From NCBI GenBank assembly GCA_947095585.1, contig OX352763.1, forward strand, positions 64,699,016-64,763,015: a stretch of 64,000 nucleotides of DNA. The letters run 5' to 3'. How positions within the stretch are numbered: position 1 is the stretch's first letter; every line of letters starts with the position of its first letter. A model generated the notes under the pieces. The model was given only the letters and a program-made list of their open reading frames with translations, was not told where the DNA came from and did not search any database. Source of the DNA: Nephrocerus scutellatus. Its lineage: Eukaryota > Arthropoda > Insecta > Diptera > Pipunculidae. Of the stretch, positions 44,001-55,548 are shown piece by piece. The position numbers were made by a program, and so were the translations under genes.

Positions 44001-45080
44001 AGGTTACGTCCAGCAGATGTTCCAGATATCAATTATTTTATTCCTCACCATTGCGTTGTGAAGCCCGACAGCAGTACTACTAAATTGAGAGTGGTATTTG
44101 ACGCATCGGCCAAAACATCCAGTGGATTGGCATTGAACGACATTTTGCATAAGGGTCCAACAGTTCAAAGCGATCTCTTTTCAATTCTACTGCGCTTTAG
44201 AACACATCGTTTTGTTTTCACAGCTGATATTGAAAAGATGTATCGGCAAATTCGCATGCATGAAGAAGACACCGCTCACCAACTCATTGTGTGGCGAAAG
44301 GATCCAACCAAATTCATGCAATTTTATCGTCTCAAAACCGTCACGTATGGAACAACATCAGCTCCATATCTTGCAACGAAATGCCTGCAGCATCTGGCGA
44401 AACAAAACATGCATAAATATCCACAAGCAGCATCAACATTACATGACGATTTTTATTTAGACGATTGCTTAAGTGGTGATAACGACATCAACACGGCGCT
44501 TCACACCCAAAAACAACTCACTAAGATTCTTTATGAGGCTGGATTCAAGCTCAGGAAATGGTGCGCTAATCATCCAAAGCTGCTGGCAGACATACCAATA
44601 AAGGATCAAGAAATTAATTTAGATTTGGATGACTCATCAAGCAAGGCCACAAAAACATTAGGAATCATTTGGCTACCAAAAACTGATGAACTGTGCGGCC
44701 GAGCACAAGCATCACCAGGTCAATCCATCACTAAGCGTGTAGTATCTTCAGACCTAGCAAGAATTTTCGATCCTTTGGGAGTTTTTGGCCCAGTGACAGT
44801 ATCATCAAAGATGTTTATGCAGGACCTATGGCAGCAAAAATACACCTGGGATGAAGAATTGCCACATCAAGAGCAACAAGAATGGACGCGTTTTATGAAA
44901 TGTGTATTAGCACTGAATACTTTGAAAGTGCAAAGACACGTTTTCAACGCAAAGGTGCCAACTTCTATTCAACTACATACCTTTTCTGATGCTTCAGAAA
45001 AGGCATATGGAGCAGCTGTTTATGTACGAGCAAGTTACAAGGACAGAACTATAACCTCAAGATTGCTATGCGCGAAATAA
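44001..45080 (+). pseudogene. BEL/Pao reverse transcriptase and start of RNase H
   Basis: RT: HHCVVKPDSSTTKLRVVFDA, FTADIEKMYRQI (first Asp), GTTSAPYLATKCL and the active site DFYLDDCLSG near 44455. RNase H opens with HTFSDASEKAYGAAVY near 44975. A TAA at 45078-45080 interrupts the frame, which then continues unshifted. Confidence 0.92.
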
Positions 45081-47185
45081 AGAATAGCTCCTTTGAGGAA
45101 ACAAACACTGCCTCGATTAGAATTATGCGCAGCATTATTGGGAGCCGAACTAACAGAAAGAGTGAAGCAGGATCTTAAATACCAAGACATCCTCACATTT
45201 CTGTGGTCTGACTCTGAAATTGTTTTATCCTGGATCAAGTCATCAGCTTCATCGCTACACACGTTCGTGGCAAATCGGGTAAGCAGAATTCAAGAACTTT
45301 CACACACTGTTCAATGGCACCATATTTCATCCAAATTGAATCCTGCCGACATCATTTCCCGTGGTATTAATCCGGAAAAATTCAGTTCCTGCTCCATATG
45401 GTTTTTCGGACCACTGTTTCTACATGGAACCAATGAATTTTGGCTAAACAAAGAAGTCAAGACGTTTGACATACCAAATGACATCGAAAGAAAGGGGCAA
45501 TCAACCGTGGCAGCAGCAGTACCAGCTTCAGCATCATTGGAAGCATTAATTTATGGAATAAATCACAGAAACTCGTTTAGATTTCTACAACATACGGTCG
45601 GATATGTGCTTCGCTTCAGTGCAAATCTCAAAAGGGGAAAGGCCAAATCACAAATCTTTAGGCGCACAGGAAATGGAGAAATCATTGACAATCATAATAA
45701 AGGCTATTCACATCTCTGATTTCAAGGAGGAAATCAAGGAACTGCAAAGACATAAGCACGTGGGTACATCAAACCAACTTGCAAGTCTCTGCCCTCTGCT
45801 AGACGATCAACAAATCATTCGTGTGGGAGGTCGACTGGAAGCGTCAACATTGCCGTTCGATGCCAAGCATCCAATGATTTTACCATATAATGACCCGTTG
45901 ACCAAACTCATTTTAAAAATGATTCATGAAGAAAACCAACACTGCGCCCCGAAAGCTTTAATAGCCATCTCTCGGCAACAATTTTGGATATTAAGAGGAA
46001 AAACAGTAGCACGCAACATTGTGCAGAACTGTGTCCGCTGTACAAAGGCAAAACCAAAGTTATTTACTCAAATCATGGGCAATCTACCAGCTGATCGAGT
46101 GACAGAATCACGCCCATTTTTGATATCAGGCGTAGATTATTGTGGTCCCATTTGGGTACATCATAAAATCCGAGGAAAAAGACCACAAGGCCTACATTGC
46201 AGTGTTTTGCTGTTTTGCCACAAAGGCCGTTCACATGGAAATCGTGTCAGACCTAACTACCGAAGCCTTCATCGGAGCTCTGAAACGATTCTTTAGTCGT
46301 AGGGGAAGGTGCAAAACGTTATACTTCGACAATGCAACGAACTTTGTTGGTGCAAGAAATCAACTGATTGAGCTGCAAGAAGCCATTTTTTCGAACAACT
46401 CAAAAGAAAGGATCATCAAATCATGCAGTGATAAGGGAATCGAATTCAAATTCATTCCACCCAGAGCCCCACATTTTGGTGGACTATGGGAAGCAGCTGT
46501 AAAATCCGCAAAGTATCACCTGCTTCGAAATGTGTCAACTTCATCATTGACATATGAAGAATTAGAAACGGTAGTAATAGAAATAGAGGCAATCTTGAAT
46601 TCTCGACCACTCACATCATTGTCATCAAATCCAAATGACTTAGGAGCTCTTACACCAGGTCATTTCATCATCGGTGAGCCTTTAACTACGCCAGTCGACT
46701 CAAGATCTTCAGCGAACAAAACATCATTAAACACTAGATGGAAACTTGTGTCAGAATTAAAACACACATTCTGGAAAAGATGGCATGAAGAATATCTGCA
46801 CGAACTTCAATCAAGATCTAAATGGAAGCACTCATCAATGAATGTGAAAGAAGGCACGTTGGTAATTCTAAAAGAAGACAACGTACCAGTCCTACAATGG
46901 CCTCTTGGACGAATCACTAGAGTTTACAAAGGAGATGATGACATTGGCCGAGTGGTTGATGTTAAGACAAAGTCGGGTACACTCAAGCGACCAATACATA
47001 GATTGGCCCCTTTATTCACCGAAGAAGACACAACAAATTTAAGGCTACCAACAATGGAGACACCGAATCCGAAAAGGCACGCGTCAGACCAAGATGACCA
47101 GCGGCCCATCACTCACTGCAATGCTGATTACACTATTCTTTTTACCGTTGGCATTGTCCTCTCAAATTCAGATATCAAATTTTGA
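45081..47185 (+). pseudogene. BEL/Pao RNase H end and integrase
   Basis: RNase H: LPRLELCAALLGAEL, FLWSDSEIVLSWI, NPADIISRG. Integrase: HEENQHCAPKALI with CVRCTKAK (zinc motif), catalytic GVDYCGP, YFDNATNFVGA and HFGGLWEAAVKS, then the BEL C-terminal block (WPLGRITRVYKGDD and GTLKRPIHRLAPL). Two frameshifts, near 45660-45715 and near 46160-46200, separate RNase H, the zinc domain and the catalytic core. Confidence 0.92.
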
Positions 47186-48818
47186 GGCAAACCCCGGGAT
47201 TTACTTCGAAGGAATAGGTACTGCCCGGCTATCAACTGGTGTTTGGAAAATCATTGTGTACTACGATTTGGCGCCATTTCATTATCAAGTTCATGTACTA
47301 TCAGATGGAATCCAAGCTTTGAAAAAATTGTGCCTACATCCAACATCAGACATTTCATGCCACTCACTCATCGAATACTTTGAAAACGCTCGCAATCAGT
47401 TAAATCAAGAGGACAGTTTATTATCATCACATCGAACCAAAAGAGCAGCATTTAATATCATTGGAAATGTTGCTCACGCTTTGTTTGGCGTTCTAGACCC
47501 TGATTACGCCGATGAAATGTCAAACACAATCAACAAAGTTAAGTCGAACGAAGAATATCTGCTAAAGCTGCTCAAAAATCAAACATCAGTCATCGACTCT
47601 ACAATCAACATTATTAAGCAGGATGAGAAAGATACATCTTTACGCCTAGCTGACGTCCAACATATGATTCTCAATTTCTCGATTACAACGTTTTACTGTC
47701 CTAATCTTTCAACTATCAGCGATAGTCACAGACTTACAACACATCCAATCAGAATTAATAAACATTCTGACCCATACCAGTCACGGAAAAATAAGCCCGA
47801 AAATTCTCACGCCACAACAACTCGCAAAGGAGGTTATTCTTATAAAAGGGCATTTATCACCCACACGAGCTCTACCAATTACAGAGGCGAACCTATTAGG
47901 ATTTTATCAAATATTGGACGTCAGGTCTACTGTCACAAAGGACCGTGTGATGTTTGAATTAAAATTGCCGCTAGTCGATCATCAAGTTCTCGATTTATTT
48001 GCGATTGAACCTATCCCAACACAACTCAATGACACTCTTGTGGTTATCACACCAAACACTGAAATACTCGGAATCAGCGGGCATCGGGACCAATTCGTTG
48101 CCTTAAGTCAGAGCGAACTTACAGCAGCTACCACAATTGAAGATACCTATTTGATTGACAGAAAACAATTGAAATTTGCAAGAAAGTCTGGAAAATTTGC
48201 CTGCGAGATTCAATTACTAAACAACAAAACCTCTCAGAGCTGCAAATTCAGAACTATGAGAGAGAAGATATCATTCACACCAACGTTTCGTCCCAACCAG
48301 TGGATTTTCGCACGACTATTGCCACCGAAATGATTGCAGTGTGCGTGAATGATACTGTTTAATTAACATTGATGGGTTCAGGATTTCTTACAATTGGTCA
48401 GCACTGCGTTTTGAAGAATGACGCCATTAACATCCAAGGGAACACGGAGATTTCCAGTCGTGTATATACATCGTATACTGGATTTGGAAACATATCATCT
48501 ATTAGTTCACCTGCATTAAATCCTCTTTTGAGACTTAACTTCGAGCACTTTGACACTAACTGGGAACAACTCACCAATCTCCAGTCAAAGTTTCTGCACG
48601 AAGATTTTGAAAATCTACCAGAACAACTTCATTCATCAAACACTCATCATCATGTGGTCAGCTATCTTGCACTCACGCTAATCACGGTGGTTATTATCCT
48701 GCTCGTTATTTGGAAGTTTAGCAAGTACGGTCAACCAAAACCTACACCCAGCATCGCAACCAATCCTCAACCGACACCACGTCAACAACCTTCAAATTTT
48801 AAGATTCGTGTGACATAA
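47094..48818 (+). pseudogene. BEL/Pao env-like glycoprotein, broken
   Basis: Third frame at the env position, overlapping the end of pol by 92 bp. The start is the ATG at 47094, with an N-terminal hydrophobic signal-like segment (residues about 8-22), a furin-like RTKR at 114-117 followed by AAFNIIGNVAHALFGVLD, and at the 3' end a single membrane span (about 48660-48720) with a Pro-rich tail. This is the layout of an F-like fusion protein, also known from roo. It is broken by frame changes between about 47690 and 47960 and by a stop near 48360. Homology to the errantivirus env around it is of type only; I cannot judge how close. Confidence 0.82.
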
Positions 48819-48837
48819 GTTGAGTCAGTCACTCAAC

Positions 48838-48847
48838 GGGGGGAGAA
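48838..48847 (+). promoter_or_regulatory. BEL/Pao polypurine tract
   Basis: GGGGGGAGAA abuts the 3' LTR start at 48848. Confidence 0.88.
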
Positions 48848-49440
48848 TGTTTGGATAAGCATTAAATGCAGGTGCAACGGACAACGAACTACATCAAGGC
48901 CAACATATCATTCAAATTGCTGACCTTGCGTCTACAGCGAAAAACACTTGTCGCTGCATCGTCAGGTGGATTCTATTGCAGCACAACAGCAAGCACTGCA
49001 GTTATTGATGAGTTAACAATTTTTGTATTTTCTTTGTATTTCACATAACAGCACGACGGTGACAATAGTTATTTGCCGCATCAGCCTAAATGTCGATTTT
49101 TGTATTTTTATTGTTTTTGTTATTTTAATTAATTGTATATTGTATTGTAAGCATTTTTTGGGTATAAAAGCCACCAAATTTCAAATTAATAAATTAGATC
49201 AAATTCAACCTTGTGTGTTTTGATTTCGCTGTGCATTGAGTATTGGTTAAAGTGCTAGTACTCGCTGCATTGTCTGAATTTGTACTGGACAAATCAGATC
49301 ATCAACGTCCACAGATTGAGTATTGGTGCCTATACTTCCTCGCTGGACACATATACGATTAGTAGCACCAAAGAGTATTGGTTTAAGTTCCGATAGTCTA
49401 TTCAACAACTGATTTGGTTTGCACCTAATCTGAAGCTACA
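48848..49440 (+). repeat. 3' LTR of BEL/Pao element
   Basis: 593 bp, near-identical to the 5' LTR. The clearest difference is loss of six bases in the gtattggtttaagtgcc block (near 49326). Confidence 0.93.
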
Positions 49441-49605
49441 ATATCCTTGTTGTGTAGTTAATTTTTGGATCTGGATTACTTGGCTTGATGTGCTTGTGAT
49501 ACTTAAGAATATTAAAAACATGTGCATTATCCTGATACTATGTTGTCTAGGTGGTTTCGTTTTCCGGGTCCCTAGAATTATTATGGGTATTAGATTTCTT
49601 TTTTC
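49441..49605 (-). pseudogene. Errantivirus env, N-terminal part
   Basis: Minus strand: hydrophobic signal-like stretch MHMFLIFLSITSTSS (about 49525-49480), then QVIQIQKLTTQQGY up to the BEL junction at 49441. Its continuation lies beyond the BEL element at 40838 and below. Confidence 0.75.
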
Positions 49606-49688
49606 TACGAAAATCATATTTAAACTTTTTCCTAGTCCTGCCTTGTTTATCTACTCTAACAACTACATGATCTCCTTCTTTTTTAAAT
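49600..49688 (-). pseudogene. Errantivirus integrase, C-terminal end
   Basis: Minus strand KEGDHVVVRVDKQGRTRKKF, the basic SH3-like end of errantivirus integrases. It is cut off from the rest of integrase by the repeat block that follows. Confidence 0.65.
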
Positions 49689-50405
49689 TCTCTATATTAA
49701 CTTTACTTGCCCGTGGGTCGGTCGTCTGTCGTGGATTCTTGCGATCAATTTTTAACCCACTTCCCATGGCCCGATTTTCTTCAAATTTTACACACATGTG
49801 TATACCCAATAAACAATACTTTTTCGTAGTGATCGGGTCCCGGTTTCGGCCGCAAGGCCCTTATACATTTTTTAAATATCTATACTGGCATCAGATATTC
49901 GTCGCCCTTTATGGACTGTGTGCGGTGTGTGCTACGCAGTCGGCTGCGCTGCATGGTTTTGGTGGTAGAGAGAGAGAGAAATCTTAGCTCACGCACAAAT
50001 GAACCCAGCAAATGAAACGAGACATAAATGTTTTATGCTTAATTCAACTTACATTTTTATTTACTGAATTTTATTTTTATTGATGTCGTTTTTTGTTGTC
50101 GATATCAACTTACAGATAGAACAACAAGTTTTCGCAATATTCTGTCATTTCGCGTTTTCATAAATTAGTTCAGAGCAGTCAAAGAGTTCTCAAGATAAAT
50201 GTTCGTGTTTTTTATTTGCTCAGAGTATGAGCGTGCTCTAAGTGCTCAGAATAAAATGATCTGAGCATTTTCAATTTTAACATCTGATGTCAAATGTCTG
50301 TTTCCATGATTTTCTCCTACAATAAAAAAAAATGGCCCAGGATCAAGGGGCTCCCATATCAATTTCTGCGATTAGAGAATTTAGATGAAAAATTTTAATT
50401 TTTAT
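49689..50405. mobile_element. Unclassified dispersed element, copy 1
   Basis: Shares most of its length with 54389-55270, starting TCTCTATATTAAC and ending atgggttgttttt. It splits the errantivirus integrase. The TC-type start resembles a Helitron 5' end, but no hairpin-CTRR 3' end is seen, so I leave it unclassified. It lacks an internal ~110-bp segment present in the other copy. No ORF supported. A (GA)n run lies near 49968-49980. Confidence 0.55.
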
Positions 50406-50608
50406 GGGTTGTTTTTATTAATTGGATGTTTTATTCTAATAAACGGATTATTTGATTTAATATTTCTTTTATTTTTCAAATATCTTGTATCTACTTCGTG
50501 TTCTTTTCTGTTCTTATTAATATTATTTATTCTTTTTTCTTTAACAATTTGTGGGTCAACATTGGGTTTATTTATTAACCTTAATTTTTCATTAAGACTA
50601 CCATGTAG
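50406..50608 (-). pseudogene. Errantivirus integrase, middle part (between insertions)
   Basis: Minus strand GSLNEKLRLINKPN and a Lys/Asn-rich continuation. It reads on from the integrase core at 52367 once the solo LTR is disregarded, which is how the insertion point was fixed. Confidence 0.75.
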
Positions 50609-52366
50609 TGTGAGGAAAAATTCTGTCACACAAAATTTTCCCACACGACTGGGAGTTACATTTATTTTCTTTTATTTTGTTATCACAATAAAATTTAAGA
50701 GAACATTTCAAAACAAATAGAATTTCATTTCTCCTAGCCTCCCAACTCTCACAAATAGAGCGAGAGCAATTTGATTTCGCCGTTTTTAGATTTCCCCTCG
50801 TTTTGGCAACTTTCGAACATCCACACAGAAACTCTTAATGTACGAAACTTATATTAAGAAGGGGGGGGAAAGAGACGGAGAACCACCGACGCTGGGAGAG
50901 CAGAATACTGAGGAGGAGTCATGACTAAGTCACAGAAATCGGCAAACCATAGAGATGGTGGCAAATGCAAACAACCACCACCACCCCAGTGTGAGAACGA
51001 GCAGATCACCACACACACAGCCGACAGGGTTCACCGAAAATCAACCTATCAGGATCAAACGCTGATAAAAAAAAAACACCAACAACAAAAGAGCGACATA
51101 CCGAACAGCAGCACAGAACTGAGCCACGAACAACAACAAAACCCACGCACAGAACTGAGCCACGAACAACAACAAAACCCACACACAGAGCTGAGCCAAG
51201 CAACGCAACCCAAATGAATTTACATATTGCAAACAAATTTTCGCACCAAGACACAACAACAACAAACAACACGATGAGCAGAACAACAGTACACTGACAA
51301 ACAAAGCAAAACCCAAATTATGCTTTGATTTCTGCAACGCAGGAATACAACAACAACAGGTACAGAGCTGGACAAAACAACACAAAAATCGAATGATTTA
51401 ACGGAACAACAAAACACAATGAGCATAGCAACAACGGGATCTCGGACCGACCGTGGGAACCAAACAACATCGATCGTCCCACGGTTCAGAGATAACAAGA
51501 CCTTTCCAACCGATTCAAAACCATATAAAAGGCAGGAAATTCCGACAACCAGTCTTCTTTCACTTCCTGTGATTCCTAGCACTAGCAACTCGCTTAGTAA
51601 TTCCTCGCATTAATGGTTCAACGCTAGACTCAGTAGTTCCTCGCATTAATGGTTCAAGAGAGATATCCTTACCATTACGTCCACACGCTTAACGCCAGAA
51701 ATTCGTCGCATTAATGATTCAAGAGAGATATCCTTACCATTACGTCCACACGCTTAACGCTAGAAATTCGTCGCATTAATGGTTCAAGAGAGATATCCTT
51801 ACCATTACGTCTACACGCTTAACGCTAGAAATTCGTCGCATTGATGGTTCAAGAGAGATATCCTTACCATTACGTCCACACGCTTAACGCTAGAAATTCG
51901 TCGCATTGATGGTTCAAGAGAGATATCCTTACCATTACGTCCACACGCTTAACGCTAGAAATTCGTGACATTAATGGTTCAAGAGAGATATCCTTACCAT
52001 TACGTCCACACGCTTAACGCCAGAAATTCGTCGCATTAATGGTTCAAGAGAGATATCCTTACCATTACGTCCACACGCTTAACGCCAAACCTAAGCAAAC
52101 ATTGATGCTACAGCCAAAGGGGTACAAAGGCCCCACCGCTAGTACAACGACACCGCGCTCGCCATCCACACCGCCGCCGAGGATACGACCGAATATCATA
52201 AACATTACACTTGAATTTACACAAATAAATAATTGTTAACTGAAAGAAGAGAATAAAAGATCGAATTCCATTCCCCAAACAAATAAATTCTTTTTATTGT
52301 AACGACCCTATAAACAAAGAACCCTGGTCACACTGAGTTTTACCCCGGCTGGAAAACCTCGTTACA
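50609..52366 (+). mobile_element. Solo LTR, 1,758 bp, in errantivirus integrase
   Basis: TGTGAGGAAAAATTC to CTCGTTACA, flanked by a 4-bp GTAG duplication (50605-50608 and 52367-52370). A tataaaagg box lies near 51521 and AATAAA motifs near 52225 and 52285, supporting plus orientation and LTR identity. It is long for an LTR, and contains 65-bp repeats and a CA/AAC-rich region with a short ORF (50921-51217) that I do not consider a gene. A 4-bp duplication points to a Ty3/Gypsy parent. The start resembles the L1 family only in its first 8 bases. Confidence 0.78.
51651..52090. repeat. 65-bp tandem repeat, seven copies
   Basis: AGATATCCTTACCATTACGT recurs at 51661, 51726, 51791, 51856, 51921, 51986 and 52051: an exact 65-bp period, with few differences. 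It lies downstream of the TATA box of the solo LTR, so it would be transcribed. Confidence 0.95.
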
Positions 52367-52370
52367 GTAG

Positions 52371-53130
52371 CCTTTCAATGTCGCCAATTCCTGTCTTGCC
52401 TGTCGTTATTTCTATATTAATCTTTAAATCTTCTTTTTTCATAAGTTCGTTTATTAAACATGGATCTTGGTCCATTTTGACTATTTTTGGTACACCCATT
52501 GTATTAAATACTTTTAACAAAGCTCTCTTTGATTCTAACCAGGTACGTGAAGATACAAATTCTACCATTGCATACTTCGAATAAAGGTCAATGCATGTTA
52601 GATAACTCTGCTGTTCCCAAACCCAAATATCTACGACAAATTTTTCTCGTTTTTCCGTTACTGGTGGTGTCACTTTAAAAGGTCTGTTCGTAGCCTGATG
52701 TTCGAACTTACATGTATTGCACATTTCGCATTCATTTATAATTTGTTGTGTTAACCTAGCATAATTTGAAAAATAGTATTTTTCCTCAAATATTTTAATT
52801 ACTTTATTTATGCCTGCATGAATTCCATCCAAATGTATTTGATAAATGATTTCCTTAAACTTTTCGAAATTAAATTCTCTATGTCAATTCACTATTCGTC
52901 GCGTTCTTAAAACTTTAATATTACTGGATGGTAAGATAATGGATGAAAACACTTTCTGAAAATGGTTGAATCCATCATCGTCATCAAAATAAATACCACA
53001 AACGTATTTTCCTAATATGTATCTTTTAATTATTTCTTTAAAATAATTGTCGGTGATTTTTTCGGTTTTAAGTCCATATCTTGTTTTATCCTGGATTTTA
53101 GTTATTCGTACCCCTGTTCTTTTGTGATGT
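52371..53130 (-). pseudogene. Errantivirus integrase core and upstream connector
   Basis: Minus strand zinc motif (LDGIHAGINK with CEMCNTC), core VVDIWVWEQQSYLTCIDLYS, then MDQDPCLIN, with GIGDIERLL at the insertion point. A TGA near 52883 and a further break near 52900 separate the connector (NIKVLRTRRIV). RT and RNase H, expected upstream, are absent. Confidence 0.8.
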
Positions 53131-53515
53131 TTAAATGTGTTTTAAGTTTTTTCTGAAATTCCTATGTGTGAAGTGTTATCTTCTAATGCTGAATGTATTA
53201 TAGCTATATCTGATCGAGCGTCATTATCTTCTTCATTATTAAAATTTTCTTCTATGTTAAGATGTTTTAGTCTAAATTTATTTTTTGTGCCCCTTTGTGT
53301 TTTTCATTTTTTTTCTCAAATACAATATTATAATTTTCTTCTACTTTAGCTTCATATTCCTTGAGCAATTTATATTTTATTCCATTTAAAATTATTTCCT
53401 TATTTTCGTAATCAATTTTACCGTGCAAAACATTTAAAATGTCATTGCCTAAGATGATATCATAATAATCACTGAATTTATGCACGTATAATTTAAGTTT
53501 TCCTTTTAAGATTTA
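53131..53515 (-). pseudogene. Errantivirus protease remnant
   Basis: Minus strand YDIILGNDILNVLHGKIDY, the ILG motif and flanks of errantivirus proteases; the active-site half is not clearly readable. It is followed at once by the pre-integrase connector, so an internal deletion removed RT. Confidence 0.7.
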
Positions 53516-54388
53516 ATATAGGGTAATTTTTCCGAAGCTCGTGGATAAAAGTTTTCTCCATCAACATCCACTGGTCTCGGTTCACCGTATTTTCGAATTC
53601 TTGATTGGTTACTATCATTTTCCCTGAATCTTTTCATAGGACTACGATAGTTAGAATTATTATTTGGCCTATTAGAATTTTGGTGTTGTTGAAATTATGG
53701 AAATTATTATTGGGATGTTGGGGTCTATAATTTGAAATTGTTATTAGGATATTGGAATTTATCTATAATTTTGGAAATTGTTATTTTGATATTGATATTG
53801 AGGTCTATAATTTTGTAAACGTTGATTTTGAATAACCAAAACTTTTCTTAAAGGCGGTAATGATTTCGGAACAAGAGATGTACTTTCATCTGTTCAATTG
53901 TTTTCAATAAGTAATGAAAAGGCCGACTCTATTTTCGATACCCCGCGCGAAAGAATTAATGCTTGAAAATGTGGTGGCAAACCATTTCGAAAAACTTCAA
54001 AAGCTTGTCTCTCACATTCGCTATTGTACATTGTTTTAAGGGATTCTGCCTCGTTGCTAAGACATATACGGTCTTTAATTCTACGCAAATGATTATTTAT
54101 ATATCTATAATATTCCTTAACGCTACTCTTATGTCTAAAATTATTAAATTCAAGGAGTAATGTTGGGCTTGTGCCTTCTCACCGAATTCTTGTATTCTGT
54201 TCTGGCGTCTCCCTCGATGGTTTGCAATATATTCATCAAGAATAACCGCTGCTCGTCTTCTCCAAATTCGTTCAGATAGCCGCTCACTGACTCGATGCTC
54301 TTAATGTATTGCGCCAGATCTTCTTTCCTTCCATTAAATGGTCTTATTGATTTGAGGGATTTCACAATTATGTCCTTTTTTATTAAAT
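53516..54388 (-). pseudogene. Errantivirus gag
   Basis: Minus strand: IRPFNGRKEDLAQYIKSIES and RLFLMNILQTIEGDARTEY near the N-terminus (54350-54200), SECERQAFEVFRNGLPPHF (about 54010), then an Asn/Gln/Tyr-rich tail (53870-53640). This is errantivirus Gag style without zinc knuckles. Frames change near 54160 and 54090 and several times in the tail. The true start is lost: the frame stays open into the inserted element at 54389. Confidence 0.8.
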
Positions 54389-55270
54389 TCTCTATATTAA
54401 CTTCACTTGCCCGTGTGTTTGTGGGTTTGTGGGCTTGTGGGTTTGTGGGCTTGTGGATTTGTCATGGATTCTTGCGATCAATTTTTAACCCACTTCCTAC
54501 AGCCCGATTTTATTGAAATTTGGCACACATATGTATTTCCGGAGACAACACTTTCTATTAAATTTTGAGGCCCCTCGGGCTGCGGGGTCGGGGGGCTCCC
54601 ATACAAAAATTTTAAAAAAATTACCCGATTTTCTTCAAATTTTACACACATTTGTATATCCAATAAACAATACTTTTTGGTAGTGATCGGGTCCTGGTTT
54701 CGGCCGCAAGGCCCTTATACATTTTTTAAATATCTATACTGGCATCAGATATTCGTCGCCCTTTATGGACTGTGTGCGGTGTGTGCTGCGCAGTCGGCTG
54801 CGCTGCATGGTTTTGGTGGTAGAGAGAGAGAGAAATCTTAGCTCACGCACAAATGAACCCAGCAAATGTAACGAGACATAAATGTTTTATGCTTAATTCA
54901 ACTTACATTTTTATTTACTGAATTTTATTTTTATTGATGTCGTTTTTTGTTGTCTATATCAACTTACAGATAGAACAACAAGTTTTCGCAATATTCTGTC
55001 ATTTCGCGTTTTCATAAATTAGTTCAGAGCAGTCAAAGAGTTCTCAAGATAAATGTTCGTGTTTCTTATTTGCTCAGAGTATGAGCGTGCTCTAAGTGCT
55101 CAGAATAAAATGATCTGAGCATTTTCAATTTTAACATCTGATGTCAAATGTCTGTTTCGATGATTTTCTCCTACAATAAAAAAAAATGGCCCAGGATCGA
55201 GGGGCTCCCATATCAATTTCTGCTATTAGAGAATTTAGATGAAAAATTTTAATTTTTATGGGTTGTTTTT
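54389..55270. mobile_element. Unclassified dispersed element, copy 2
   Basis: As 49689-50405 but about 880 bp. It includes a short GTGGGTTTGTGGGCTT tandem near 54415-54455 and a G-rich run (tcggggggctccc) near 54590. It lies between errantivirus leader and gag. Classification unknown. Confidence 0.55.
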
Positions 55271-55527
55271 TTCCATTATGTTTTAAAAATGTTATTTAGA
55301 ATTTATTTTAATTCTACTTCGAAATTTTCCTTTTCTTTCGCAATTTTCACTTGCAAAATTTTTAACGTTCGCAATTTTCACTTGCAGTTAAAAAAATTTT
55401 TGTGATTTTAAATTTAAACGATTTTCATTCGCCTTGTAATTTATATTCACTTTTATTTTTTACTTTTTACACGATGTTCATACGCGTTTTAATAGAACGA
55501 AAGTTCTTATGCGGATACCAACAATTG
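55271..55527 (-). other. Errantivirus leader
   Basis: AT-rich sequence between the primer site and the inserted element, with a near-perfect 20-bp direct repeat (cgcaattttcacttgcaa near 55357 and 55371). No ORF. Confidence 0.5.
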
Positions 55528-55548
55528 GTATCCTACCGACTGCGCCAA
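55528..55548 (-). promoter_or_regulatory. Errantivirus primer binding site (tRNA-Ser type)
   Basis: Minus strand TGGCGCAGTCGGTAGGATACC just after the LTR end; this is the site described for 17.6 and 297 and attributed to a serine tRNA. Confidence 0.82.

Larger units (their letters stand above)
40839..49440 (+). mobile_element. BEL/Pao (roo-like) retroelement with env
   Basis: 8,602 bp, flanked by a 5-bp ATATC duplication (40834-40838 and 49441-49445). LTRs of 598 and 593 bp differ by one single-base indel, one 6-base deletion and two substitutions, so the insertion is fairly young though older than the copia. It has primer site, gag-protease, RT, RNase H, integrase, a third env frame and a polypurine tract. 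Several stops and frameshifts make this copy defective. It lies in the env of the minus-strand errantivirus. Confidence 0.95.

Noticed and set aside
50921..51217. 98-codon Gln/His-rich plus-strand ORF in the solo LTR
   Set aside because: Low-complexity CAA/CCA repeats, no domain, lies within an LTR.
51651..52090. Seven 65-bp repeats resembling a CRISPR-like array
   Set aside because: No distinct spacers; the whole 65 bp repeats. Eukaryotic LTR context.
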